A stretch of DNA of 29,167 nt, taken from positions 1 through 29,167 of the forward strand of contig JBIICM010000008.1 of the NCBI GenBank assembly GCA_044238875.1, written 5' to 3'. The DNA comes from JAIBAI01 sp044238875 (GTDB taxonomy: Bacteria > Bacteroidota > Bacteroidia > M30B66). Numbering within the stretch: the first letter of the stretch is position 1; every line of letters starts with the position of its first letter. A program made the translations under genes and the position numbers. The notes beneath the pieces were generated by a model. It worked only from the letters and a program-made list of their open reading frames with translations, did no database searches and was not told the origin of the DNA. Of this stretch, positions 7,220 to 16,223 are shown piece by piece.

Positions 7220-10102
7220 ATGAATTCTTTAAGGCAACATAGTTTTAAGACATTGATTTTTAGCGTCATCTGTGTCGCTACAACCCTTCATTTAACGGGT
7301 CAGGCAATCATCAGGCTTGAACCGGCTTTTCCGACACCGGACGATTCGGTTTACATTTACCTGGATGCTTCAAAAAGCGATTTGGCAGGGGTTACCGGAA
7401 ACGTCTATGCCCATACCGGTCTAACTATCAACGGCACCAACTGGAGAAACGTAGTGGGCAACTGGGGTGTCAATAATGGCAAAGGTGTAATGACAAGGAT
7501 TGGTGCCGATCAGTATGTCTTGAAAATAACGCCCGGAATCAGGCAGTGGTTTGCCAATAACAGCGGTCAGGCAATCGCGGCCAACGCACAAATCACCAAG
7601 ATTTGTATGGTTTTCAGAAATGAAACGGGAACATTAAAAGCTGGTTCAGGAGCATCGGACGCAGATTTTTTCCTGGATCTTTCTAATGGCCAGTTCAATG
7701 CCGCCATTACGAGCCATGCCGAGAAGAATTTGTTATTGTTCGATGGGCAGCAGATTACGTTTACCGGACAAGCTTCGGAAAAGTCAGCGCTTGAATTTCG
7801 CTTGAACGGATTATTGGTTGCCCAACAACCTGATACAACGGTGCTGAATTACAGCATCCTGCCTGACACCCTTCCGCCTGGAATCCAGCAGTTGATTTTT
7901 ATTGCCCGTAAAGGAGCTGCGGTGGTGAATGATACGGTTAGTTTTTTCGGACATAAAAACCCTGTTGTGATGGCTTTTCCGGAAGACCGTTCAGAAGGCC
8001 TCTTTTATCCTGATTCAACCACAGCTTACCTTCAGCTGAGGGCGCCGGGAAAAGAATTTGTTTACTTGCTGGGCGACTTCAATAATTGGACTATTGATCC
8101 TGCCTATCAGATGAAAAAATCGCCGGATGGTACTTTTTTCTGGATCGAGCTAACTGGTCTGGAGCCGGGGAGAGAATACCGTTTTCAATATTCGGTTGAC
8201 AGGGAGGGTTTGCGGATTGCAGATCCATATTGTGAAAAGGTACTGGATCCTTTCAATGATCAATTCATCAGCAACAGCACCTATCCCGATCTTATTGATT
8301 ATCCGCAGGGGAAGGCCGATGGCATCGCAGGCATACTCAATACGCGGCCGGAGGTCTATCAATGGGACAATTCCTATCAATACAGCAAACCTCCAAGAGA
8401 AGACCTGATTATTTATGAGTTACACATTCGTGATTTTACTGCTGAAAGAACCTTTAAATCGATAATTGATCGTTTGGATTACTTCAGCTCTCTGGGAGTT
8501 AATGCCCTTGAATTTATGCCGCTGGCTGAATTTGAGGGGAATGACAGCTGGGGTTACAATCCGTCGTTTTTCAGCGCTGTAGATAAAGCCTACGGGCCGG
8601 CCAATGAATTTAAAAGACTTGTTGACTCTTGTCATAGAAGAGGCATCGCTGTTTTGGTTGACGTGGTTTTTAACCATGCTTTCGGACAAAGTCCATTCGC
8701 CCGGCTTTACTTCAAAAATGGCAAACCTACTGCAGATAACCCCTGGCTGAATCCTGTGGCAAAACATGATTTTAATGTGGGCTATGATTTCAACCATGAA
8801 AGTGAGGCTACACGTTATTTTGTCTCAAAGACGGTTAAACACTGGATCAGTGAATACAAAATTGATGGGTACCGTTTCGATCTGAGCAAAGGCTTTACCC
8901 AGAAAAACACCTTAGGTAATGTTGGAGCATGGGGCGCTTATGATCAACCACGCATAGATGTTCTTAAATTATACGCGGATCAGGCGCGTTCAGTGGATAC
9001 CTCCTCAATTCTGATTCTGGAACATTTTGGCGACTGGTCTGAAGAAAAGGTGCTTGCTCAATATGGTTTTATCATGTGGGCCAAAGGAACCGACCAGTAC
9101 AACCAGAACACCATGGGGTATTCAAGCAACAGCAATTTGTATGACCTCACCATCAACCGGCGCGGATGGCATACCGGTCAGGGGCCCGAGCGCTATGGCA
9201 TTGTTTCTTTTATGGAGAGTCATGACGAGGAACGCCTGTTGGTAAAGAATCTTCAGTTTGGAAACCGGTCAGGATCTTATAATACTAAAGAACTGGCAAC
9301 CGCGCTTGAGAGGGTGGCCATGGCAGCTTGTTTCTTTATTCCGTTACCCAGTGCGAAAATGATCTGGCAGTTTGGAGAACTTGGCTACGATTATTCTATC
9401 AACTATTGTACAAACGGTACGGTTAACCCCAATTGCCGAACCGGTGTTAAACCCGTCAGATGGGACTATTACGCTGATCAGGACAGGAGAAAATTGTATG
9501 ATGTTTTCAGGAAACTGAATTACCTGAAAACCAATTACACTGTTTTCAGAGACCTGAATGTTTACATGCAACTGAATGGTTTCAAAAAGGTATTGCGTTA
9601 TAACGGAGACGATCTGGATGCCGTGATAGTTGGTAACTTTAATGTGATCGGAGAACAGATAACCCCGGGCTTTCCCTACGCAGGTAAATGGTATGATTAC
9701 CTTAACGGTGACAGTATCACAATCAGCGAACCGATGGCGGCCAGAAGTTTTGCTCCGGGTGAATACTATGTTTATCTCAATAAAAGGGTAATTCCGCCGG
9801 CCAATTCATTTATGCCAACCGTTTCGGTGCACGACCAGCCTGATGTTGCGCTGCAGGCGGAAGTTTTTCCCAATCCATTCAGCAATGAGGTTTACATCCG
9901 TCTTCCGGAGCAACTTAATGTAAAGCAGGTGGTTTTCTCCCTTTTTGACATTTCAGGGAAACGCGTATTTTCGAAAAAAAATTCAATGACAGATCATTCC
10001 ACCCTAATGATCAGTTCATCGCAGATAGTTCCGGGTTTTTATTTTTACACCCTTGAAACAGACCGCGGTCACCTGCTGAACGGGAAATTGCTAAAACAAT
10101 AA
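7220..10102 (+). CDS. T9SS-secreted GH13 alpha-amylase family enzyme
   Basis: A 960-residue secreted enzyme. A signal peptide covers about residues 1-29 (ending LTGQA). An N-terminal beta domain of the kind found in Bacteroidota amylases follows, then an isoamylase-type/CBM48-like module near residue 280 (YLLGDFNNW). In the GH13 catalytic barrel all four conserved regions are intact: DVVFNH at 481-486, GYRFD with nucleophile Asp554, the acid/base Glu601 in ILEHFG, and SHDE with Asp669. A type A sorting domain begins near residue 880 (VFPNPFSNEVYIRL), marking export by the T9SS. It should hydrolyse alpha-1,4 glucans at the surface or outside the cell; exact specificity is not readable. The ATG at 7220 is preferred to an in-frame TTG at 7214. 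susC follows after 16 bases, so it leads the Sus-like operon. Confidence 0.9.
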   Translation: MNSLRQHSFKTLIFSVICVATTLHLTGQAIIRLEPAFPTPDDSVYIYLDASKSDLAGVTGNVYAHTGLTINGTNWRNVVGNWGVNNGKGVMTRIGADQYVLKITPGIRQWFANNSGQAIAANAQITKICMVFRNETGTLKAGSGASDADFFLDLSNGQFNAAITSHAEKNLLLFDGQQITFTGQASEKSALEFRLNGLLVAQQPDTTVLNYSILPDTLPPGIQQLIFIARKGAAVVNDTVSFFGHKNPVVMAFPEDRSEGLFYPDSTTAYLQLRAPGKEFVYLLGDFNNWTIDPAYQMKKSPDGTFFWIELTGLEPGREYRFQYSVDREGLRIADPYCEKVLDPFNDQFISNSTYPDLIDYPQGKADGIAGILNTRPEVYQWDNSYQYSKPPREDLIIYELHIRDFTAERTFKSIIDRLDYFSSLGVNALEFMPLAEFEGNDSWGYNPSFFSAVDKAYGPANEFKRLVDSCHRRGIAVLVDVVFNHAFGQSPFARLYFKNGKPTADNPWLNPVAKHDFNVGYDFNHESEATRYFVSKTVKHWISEYKIDGYRFDLSKGFTQKNTLGNVGAWGAYDQPRIDVLKLYADQARSVDTSSILILEHFGDWSEEKVLAQYGFIMWAKGTDQYNQNTMGYSSNSNLYDLTINRRGWHTGQGPERYGIVSFMESHDEERLLVKNLQFGNRSGSYNTKELATALERVAMAACFFIPLPSAKMIWQFGELGYDYSINYCTNGTVNPNCRTGVKPVRWDYYADQDRRKLYDVFRKLNYLKTNYTVFRDLNVYMQLNGFKKVLRYNGDDLDAVIVGNFNVIGEQITPGFPYAGKWYDYLNGDSITISEPMAARSFAPGEYYVYLNKRVIPPANSFMPTVSVHDQPDVALQAEVFPNPFSNEVYIRLPEQLNVKQVVFSLFDISGKRVFSKKNSMTDHSTLMISSSQIVPGFYFYTLETDRGHLLNGKLLKQ

Positions 10103-10118
10103 ATCAACATCATTTTCT

Positions 10119-13100
10119 ATGAACAGACTTTTACTGATTTTTTTCTTGATGGCCGGTTTTTACCAGACCCCGCTTCTCGCACAGGTTACGGTCAACGGCA
10201 GTGTTAATGACGAAGAGGGGCAGCCTGTTATTGGCGCGGCTGTGAGAATACAAGGCACTACAATTGGCGTAACTACCGGTGTTGATGGTAACTTTAGCCT
10301 AAAAACCGACAGAGAAGGCAATGCTGTGCTTGATGTTACCCTTGTTGGTTACGAAAAGCAGTCAAGGCCGGTGAATTTAGTAAATGGCCAGACGATAAAT
10401 TTGAAGTTTACGCTCAAAACATCGGTCAGCAATCTAAATGAGGTAATCGTTGTGGGTTATGGTACAACCGAGAAAAAAGACCTCACCGGTGCCGTAACTT
10501 CAATCAACTCCAAAGATTTTAATCAGGGAAACCTGAATACTCCTGAGCAGCTGGTACTGGGCAAAACAGCGGGTGTGCAAATTACCCCCAACGGCGGCTC
10601 TCCCGGATCGGGAAGCACAATACGAATCAGGGGTGGTTCTTCCCTGAATGCCAGCAATGATCCATTGATTGTGATTGACGGAGTTCCTGTGGCCAATGAT
10701 GGTATTGCCGGCGCACCCAATCCGCTGAGTCTTATTAACCCGAATGATATAGAGAACATTACCATCTTAAAGGATGCGTCGGCTACGGCCATATACGGCT
10801 CACGGGCCTCAAACGGGGTGATTATCGTTACTACCAAGAAAAGCAAGGGTGCAGATCAGCTCAAGGTTGAATTCAATACAGTGAATTCGGTTGCAACTGT
10901 TGCAAAATATGCCAATGTATTTACTGCAGATGAGATACGCGACTTTGTTTCAAGGGTTGATCCTGCATCGGCCGGTAAGCTTGGCACGGCCAACACCGAC
11001 TGGCAAAAAGAGATATACCGTAATGCTTTTTCATCCGATAATATCCTGACTTTTTCAGGGGGGATCAAAAAATTACCCTATCGCCTTTCAATGGGTTACC
11101 TTAATCAAAATGGCCTGCTGATGCGTGATAACATGCAACGCGGAACGGCCAACCTGAATCTGGCGCCAAGCTTTTTTGATGACCACCTGAAAATTGAAAT
11201 CAATCAAAAAGCAACACTCAGCAAATCATTTTTTGCCAATCAGGGTGCTATCGGTTCTGCTGTGGCATTTGACCCTACCCAGCCGGTAAGGGTTGAAAGC
11301 AATCGTTACGGTGGTTTCTTCGAATGGGAATCCGGCCCTGTACCCAATGGGTTATCGCCCCGTAATCCTGTGGGACTAATCGAACAACAAGACGATAAAA
11401 GCAATGTGTTAAGGTCAATCGGAAATGTTCAGGCAGACTACAAATTTCATTTCCTGCCCGAACTCCGGGCAAACCTTAATGCAGGGTATGATTATTCAAG
11501 TGGATCAGGGAGTGTAAGGGTTGCCGATTCTGCTGCGGCATCCTATGGTTTGCAAAACAAGGGGCTGTTCAGGGAGTATGAGCAAAAAAGAGAAAACAAG
11601 CTGCTTGAGTTTTATCTGAACTATAAACGATCATTTGACAACATAAAGAGTGTTGTAGATTTTGTCGGGGGTTATTCTTATCAGGATTGGTATTTCGAGT
11701 CTCCCAATATCCGGGCAGTGGATGGCAGCGGCGACACCATTGTAGGCAGTCAGGCCCCCGCTTTTCCTTTCGCAAAAGCACAAAATACCCTTATTTCAGC
11801 CTACGGAAGACTGAACTACACCTTTAACAAACGATACCTGCTTACAGTAACCCTCCGTAATGATGGTTCATCACGTTTTGCCAAAGATGAGCGGTGGGGC
11901 CTTTTCCCCTCAGCAGCATTTGCCTGGCGCATAGCCGATGAAAAGTGGATGGCGGGATTCAAAAACGTTTCAGACCTGAAACTGAGGATTGGCTACGGCC
12001 AAACGGGTCAGCAGGATGTAGGCGTGAATTTTAACTATCTGCCGCTTTACACCCAGGGAGAAAAAACTGCAGCTTATCAGTTTGGTAACACTTTTTATTA
12101 CACCCTTCGTCCGAATGTATATGATCCTGCATTCAGATGGGAATCAACTACTACTTATAATGGCGGACTTGACTATGGATTTTACAACGGAAGAATCAAC
12201 GGATCTGTAGATGTCTATTATAAAAGAACAACCGATCTGATTGCTGAAATAAATATACCTGCCGGAATTAATTTCGGTACACGGGTGTTAACAAACGTTG
12301 GAGAAATCGAAAATCGTGGCATCGAATTGATCCTGAACACTGTACCGGTTGTAACCAAGAATTTTGAACTGAATGTTGGCGTGAACCTGACCGCTAACCG
12401 CAATAAAGTAATCGCCCTCGATCGTTTTAACAACCCTAATGATAAAGGGGCCGAAACAGGTGGTATTGCCGGTAATGTTGGAAGTTTTATCCAGATTAAT
12501 TCTGTTGGATACCCCATTCAGACCTTCTTTGTTTATGAGCAGCGTTACGATGCCAACGGCAAACCCATTGAGGCAAATGACCTTAAACCCGACGGCACAA
12601 AATATACCCTGCTGGATGCTTATGTTGACCGTAATAACGATGGAAAAATCAACGACCTGGATCGCTACCGTTACAAAAATGCAGCCCCCCAGTTTTTTAT
12701 GGGGTACAATGTTTCAGCCACCTATAAACAGTGGTTTATCAGTATGGTTGCTCGCGGAAGTTTTGGCAACTATGTGTACAATAATTTTGCATCAAATACC
12801 GGAACGGCAGAAAGTATAATTACTCCACAGGGCAATATCAACAATGGATCGAAGAGTGTTTTGGAATCAGATTTCAAAGCAAGACAGCTGCAGTCTGATT
12901 ATTATGTTGAGAAAGCCAGTTTTGTAAGGATGGATAATATCAGTTTTGGTTACAATGTGGGTAAAATATTTAAGGGCCGCGCCAATCTCCGCGTTTTCGG
13001 CACCATCCAGAACGCTTTCGTCATCTCATCCTATACAGGAATTGATCCTGAAATCTTTGGTGGTATTGACAATTCAATTTATCCGCGTCCACGCACATTT

Positions 13101-13127
13101 TCAGTCGGCGCTAACATTCAACTCTGA
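10119..13127 (+). CDS. susC: SusC/RagA family TonB-linked outer membrane transporter
   Basis: A 1002-residue outer-membrane importer. A signal peptide (about 1-22, ending LLAQ) is followed by a carboxypeptidase-regulatory-like domain (VNGSVNDEEGQPVIGAAV, about 24-105), the SusC signature EVIVVGYGTTEKKDLTGAV starting at residue 108, a plug with IRIRGGSSLNASNDPLIVIDG near 168-188 and ILKDASATAIYGSRASNGVI near 212-231, then a long beta barrel ending NIQL with the typical hydrophobic terminal strand. In this family SusC forms the pore beneath the SusD lid and takes up oligosaccharides using TonB energy. Substrate is inferred to be starch-derived glucans from the amylase upstream and the starch-type SusD 5 bases downstream. 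There is no N-terminal STN domain, so it is not an anti-sigma signalling transducer. Confidence 0.93.
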   Translation: MNRLLLIFFLMAGFYQTPLLAQVTVNGSVNDEEGQPVIGAAVRIQGTTIGVTTGVDGNFSLKTDREGNAVLDVTLVGYEKQSRPVNLVNGQTINLKFTLKTSVSNLNEVIVVGYGTTEKKDLTGAVTSINSKDFNQGNLNTPEQLVLGKTAGVQITPNGGSPGSGSTIRIRGGSSLNASNDPLIVIDGVPVANDGIAGAPNPLSLINPNDIENITILKDASATAIYGSRASNGVIIVTTKKSKGADQLKVEFNTVNSVATVAKYANVFTADEIRDFVSRVDPASAGKLGTANTDWQKEIYRNAFSSDNILTFSGGIKKLPYRLSMGYLNQNGLLMRDNMQRGTANLNLAPSFFDDHLKIEINQKATLSKSFFANQGAIGSAVAFDPTQPVRVESNRYGGFFEWESGPVPNGLSPRNPVGLIEQQDDKSNVLRSIGNVQADYKFHFLPELRANLNAGYDYSSGSGSVRVADSAAASYGLQNKGLFREYEQKRENKLLEFYLNYKRSFDNIKSVVDFVGGYSYQDWYFESPNIRAVDGSGDTIVGSQAPAFPFAKAQNTLISAYGRLNYTFNKRYLLTVTLRNDGSSRFAKDERWGLFPSAAFAWRIADEKWMAGFKNVSDLKLRIGYGQTGQQDVGVNFNYLPLYTQGEKTAAYQFGNTFYYTLRPNVYDPAFRWESTTTYNGGLDYGFYNGRINGSVDVYYKRTTDLIAEINIPAGINFGTRVLTNVGEIENRGIELILNTVPVVTKNFELNVGVNLTANRNKVIALDRFNNPNDKGAETGGIAGNVGSFIQINSVGYPIQTFFVYEQRYDANGKPIEANDLKPDGTKYTLLDAYVDRNNDGKINDLDRYRYKNAAPQFFMGYNVSATYKQWFISMVARGSFGNYVYNNFASNTGTAESIITPQGNINNGSKSVLESDFKARQLQSDYYVEKASFVRMDNISFGYNVGKIFKGRANLRVFGTIQNAFVISSYTGIDPEIFGGIDNSIYPRPRTFSVGANIQL

Positions 13128-13132
13128 GCAAT

Positions 13133-15274
13133 ATGAAAAGTACAACACTTAAATTATCGGCTGCGTTCCTGCTCTTCTTTTCTTCCTGCATCAAGGATCT
13201 TGACAGGGAACCATTTTACGAACAAACCTCAGTGGCCATTTATAAAGATCCGGCTAATTACATACATGTACTGGCCAAGCTTTATGCCGGACTTGCAGTA
13301 ACCGGTCAGGCCGGACCTGCAGGAAATGCTGATATACCAACCTCAGTGCTCGATGAAGGTTTCTCTCAGTATATGCGGGTGTTTTGGAAATTACAGGAAC
13401 TGCCCACCGATGAGGCCAAGTGCCGCTGGAATGATGTAGGAATTCCGGATCTTGGAAAATGGACCTGGTCGGATGCCAATCAGTGGATAAGGGGCGGGTA
13501 TCTCCGGTTTTTATATCAGGTTACATCCTGCAACGAGTTTATCAAACAAACAAAAGACGAATTGCTCGATGATCGTGGGTTTTCAGAAACCGACAAGGCC
13601 AGAATTCGCGTTTACCGCGCCGAAGCGCGTTTTTTGCGTGCGCTCAGTTTATTTCATGCGCTTGACATATTCAGAAATATTCCGGATTTAACAGATGAAA
13701 ATCGCTTCCCGGGATCTGAGTTTCCAGACCAAATGAGCCCCAAAGCCCTGTTTAAGTTCATAGAAACTGAACTGCTGGCCATTGAAAATCAATTGGGCAC
13801 AAGAAATACAGTAGAGTATGGCCGGGCTAATCAGGCCTGTGCCCAAACGCTGCTGGCCAAGTTATACCTGAATGCCGAAGCAATGATTAAGGAGAATCAT
13901 TACGCCAAAGCACTTAATTACTGCGAGAAAGTAATTACCACAGGGGGGTACTCACTCGAAACACGTTATACAAATCTCTTCAGGGCGGATAACCATCTCT
14001 CCAATGAAATTATTTTCCCAATCAACAGCGATGGAACAAGAACGCTCTCCTACGGTCTTACTACATTTTTAGTCAATGCCTCAGGGTTCCTGACAACTCA
14101 AAAGGCTGCACTTCTTTTTACCGAGCCGGTGGGAACAACTATATCGGGAGAAGTTTCAGTTAATGATCACACCTTTGTCGCAGACAGCCTTAACTATTCT
14201 TCATCTCTCCCCAATCCCTCTAAAGTAACATCTGCGGGCAGTGCCGCTGCGGGAGAATACAAAGGTGCCAGTTCCGGTGCCAGCATCATTTTTTCGGCTG
14301 ACACGGTCAAGAATTTAACCATTGGTGCTATCAAGACCCTTAACCTAGCAGGTCTTAAGCTGCAGTTTGGATGGCGCAAGTCATCAGCCGCTTCATTGCC
14401 TGCTTTTAAGATTGAATATAGCACCAATAATGGCGGTAGCTGGGATAGCCTGCAATTTACATTGCCGAATAAAGATGCAGATGCTGTAAAATGGTATTTG
14501 TCTAGGGAAATAGCACTACCGGCAAGTTGCGAGAATCTGGCCAATCTTTCTATCCGATTTACCAATAGCGGAAAAACCGGACTACAACTGGATGATATTA
14601 AACTTAGCCATTCGATTTATTCCGGATGGGGCTCTTCATTTCCTTCACTTTCTGTTGTAGATACTACAGGCAGTACGGAAGCATGGCAGGGTCTGATTGC
14701 AACAAAAGAATTGTATAACAGATTTGCTGATTCAACAAAAGACAGCCGGTTCCAGTTTCTAAAGGCAGGAAGAACGGCTGATATAACGGTGCTGCCCGGA
14801 ACATCGGCCCTGATCAATGAAGGCATTGTTGTAAAGAAATTCAGAAACCTTACCTCACTTGGATCACCAGGTTCAAATGTCCGGTTTGCAGATACCGATT
14901 TCCCCTTGTTTCGCCTGGCGGATGTATTTCTGATGTATGCTGAAGCGCATTTGCGCGGAGGCGGAGGTTCGCTCAGCAAGGCTGTTGACTATTTCAACGA
15001 ATTACGCGAAAGGGCTTACGGCAATAAACTCCATAATGTTACCTCCCTCAATCTTGACGACATTCTGGAAGAGCGTTCACGCGAACTTTACTGGGAAGGT
15101 TACCGGAGAACAGATCTGATCAGGTTCAATAAATTCACCGGGGGAAGTTTTATCTGGTCATGGAAAGGAAATGCACAAAACGGAGCGGCTACTCCTGACT
15201 TTCTGCGGATTTATCCACTGCCCGCCACCGAACTAACGGCTAACCCTAAGTTAAGGCAAAATGAAGGCTATTAA
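13133..15274 (+). CDS. susD: SusD/RagB family lipoprotein with inserted beta-sandwich domain
   Basis: A surface lipoprotein of 713 residues; SusD proteins are usually 480-580. The lipobox FSSC places the lipidated Cys at 19. The N-terminal half matches starch-type SusD: YIHVLAKLYAGLAVTGQAGPAG near 43-64, DEGFSQYMRVFWKLQELPTDEA near 73-94 and the TPR-like helices. After TTFLVNASGF (about 311-320), an extra segment of about 170 residues (322-492) intervenes before the normal sequence resumes with AWQGLIATKELYNRF. The insert resembles MAM/choice-of-anchor J beta-sandwiches (FKIEYSTNNGGSWDSLQF, then LQLDDIKLS). The C-terminus is typical, with FRLADVFLMYAEAHLR and ELYWEGYRRTDLIRF. It is the glycan-capturing lid of SusC; the insert would add another surface domain. 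Confidence 0.92.
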   Translation: MKSTTLKLSAAFLLFFSSCIKDLDREPFYEQTSVAIYKDPANYIHVLAKLYAGLAVTGQAGPAGNADIPTSVLDEGFSQYMRVFWKLQELPTDEAKCRWNDVGIPDLGKWTWSDANQWIRGGYLRFLYQVTSCNEFIKQTKDELLDDRGFSETDKARIRVYRAEARFLRALSLFHALDIFRNIPDLTDENRFPGSEFPDQMSPKALFKFIETELLAIENQLGTRNTVEYGRANQACAQTLLAKLYLNAEAMIKENHYAKALNYCEKVITTGGYSLETRYTNLFRADNHLSNEIIFPINSDGTRTLSYGLTTFLVNASGFLTTQKAALLFTEPVGTTISGEVSVNDHTFVADSLNYSSSLPNPSKVTSAGSAAAGEYKGASSGASIIFSADTVKNLTIGAIKTLNLAGLKLQFGWRKSSAASLPAFKIEYSTNNGGSWDSLQFTLPNKDADAVKWYLSREIALPASCENLANLSIRFTNSGKTGLQLDDIKLSHSIYSGWGSSFPSLSVVDTTGSTEAWQGLIATKELYNRFADSTKDSRFQFLKAGRTADITVLPGTSALINEGIVVKKFRNLTSLGSPGSNVRFADTDFPLFRLADVFLMYAEAHLRGGGGSLSKAVDYFNELRERAYGNKLHNVTSLNLDDILEERSRELYWEGYRRTDLIRFNKFTGGSFIWSWKGNAQNGAATPDFLRIYPLPATELTANPKLRQNEGY

Positions 15275-15330
15275 GCCGCCTGATCCCAAGAAAATAATAA
15301 ACAGGTTTTTTCTGAATTGAAAAATCAACT

Positions 15331-15338
15331 TATATTTG
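15331..15338 (+). promoter_or_regulatory. -7 promoter element for the secreted glycan-binding-like gene
   Basis: TATATTTG is an exact TAnnTTTG match, 25 bases before the ATG at 15364. The only nearby TTG (15317) is too close to act as -33. The gene may thus be transcribed on its own as well as from the sus operon. Confidence 0.45.
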
Positions 15339-15363
15339 AGGTTCAAAACGTAAAACAAACACC

Positions 15364-16128
15364 ATGAAAAAAATCTACACTATGATTTCTGCCTTGGCGC
15401 TGGGTGCGCTTATGCAGGCAAACGCACAGGTTGATGTTACTTTTAAAGTTGACATTACTGATTATCTGGCCGCCGGTAATACACTCGGAGCAAACGGAAT
15501 ACGCATTGGGGGTAACTTTGCTGATAATGCAGCAACCCTTACTGACGGTAACGCTATGGTTAACTGGAGTCCTTCAAATGAATTTTCTGCCATGACCCAG
15601 GAAGGCACAACCAACATCTGGAGCATCACAGTTCGTTATCCGGATAGCGCTGCGGCAAATACCCAGCTCTATAAATTCGTGAACAACGACTGGGGCACCA
15701 ACGAGGGCACATCCAATAGTAAAATCGCAGCTGACGGTTGCGGCACAGATGACGGAAGTGGAAATATCAACCGTACCCTGACAATTCCTGCGGCTGGTGC
15801 AACCTATACTTTTTGCTGGGATCAGTGTTCTGAAACATGCTCGGCTTCAAGCGTAAAAGAGGTAAATACCGAAATAGGTATGCGTATCTTCCCAAATCCT
15901 GCTGCTGATGTTGCTACCCTTGAATATGCTTTAAGCAAAACTGCATCGGTTAATATCGAGGTATTTAATGCACTTGGGCAACTTGTACTGGTAAATCAGC
16001 TGGGTAAACAATCACCCGGATCCTTCCGTTACGTATTACCTGTTGATGGTTTAACCAATGGAATTTATTTTGTAAAAATTTCAGCTGGTTCAGCTGTAAA
16101 TACGCAGCGTCTTAATCTGACGAAATAA
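15364..16128 (+). CDS. Small T9SS-secreted protein, putative glycan-binding
   Basis: A 254-residue exported protein. Residues 1-21 are a signal peptide (ending QANAQ). Residues 22-160 form a beta-rich module of a type often found in Bacteroidota amylases and starch loci: VDVTFKVDITDYLAAGNTLG, IRIGGNFAD, IWSITVRYPD, YKFVNNDWGTNEG, then a Cys-containing end (DGCGTDD, TFCWDQCSETC) that could form disulfides. Residues from about 172 are a T9SS type A sorting domain (MRIFPNPAADVATLEY to the C-terminal LNLTK). It follows susD by 89 bases and is closed by a terminator. A starch-binding role comparable to SusE/SusF is inferred from context; SusE/F themselves are lipoproteins with different domains, so this is not an orthologue. 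Confidence 0.75.
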   Translation: MKKIYTMISALALGALMQANAQVDVTFKVDITDYLAAGNTLGANGIRIGGNFADNAATLTDGNAMVNWSPSNEFSAMTQEGTTNIWSITVRYPDSAAANTQLYKFVNNDWGTNEGTSNSKIAADGCGTDDGSGNINRTLTIPAAGATYTFCWDQCSETCSASSVKEVNTEIGMRIFPNPAADVATLEYALSKTASVNIEVFNALGQLVLVNQLGKQSPGSFRYVLPVDGLTNGIYFVKISAGSAVNTQRLNLTK

Positions 16129-16150
16129 TCAGAATTGTCTCAAACAAATA

Positions 16151-16182
16151 AAAAAGGCCGGATGATTTAATCCGGCCTTTTT
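16151..16182. terminator. Strong bidirectional intrinsic terminator
   Basis: Perfect 13-bp arms AAAAAGGCCGGAT (16151-16163) and ATCCGGCCTTTTT (16170-16182) enclose a 6-base loop. The A and T runs serve both strands, which fits the convergent genes ending at 16128 and 16224. Confidence 0.92.
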
Positions 16183-16223
16183 TATTTCAGTTGCCTTTCA
16201 GGCAAACGGGGAGATCCAATCCG

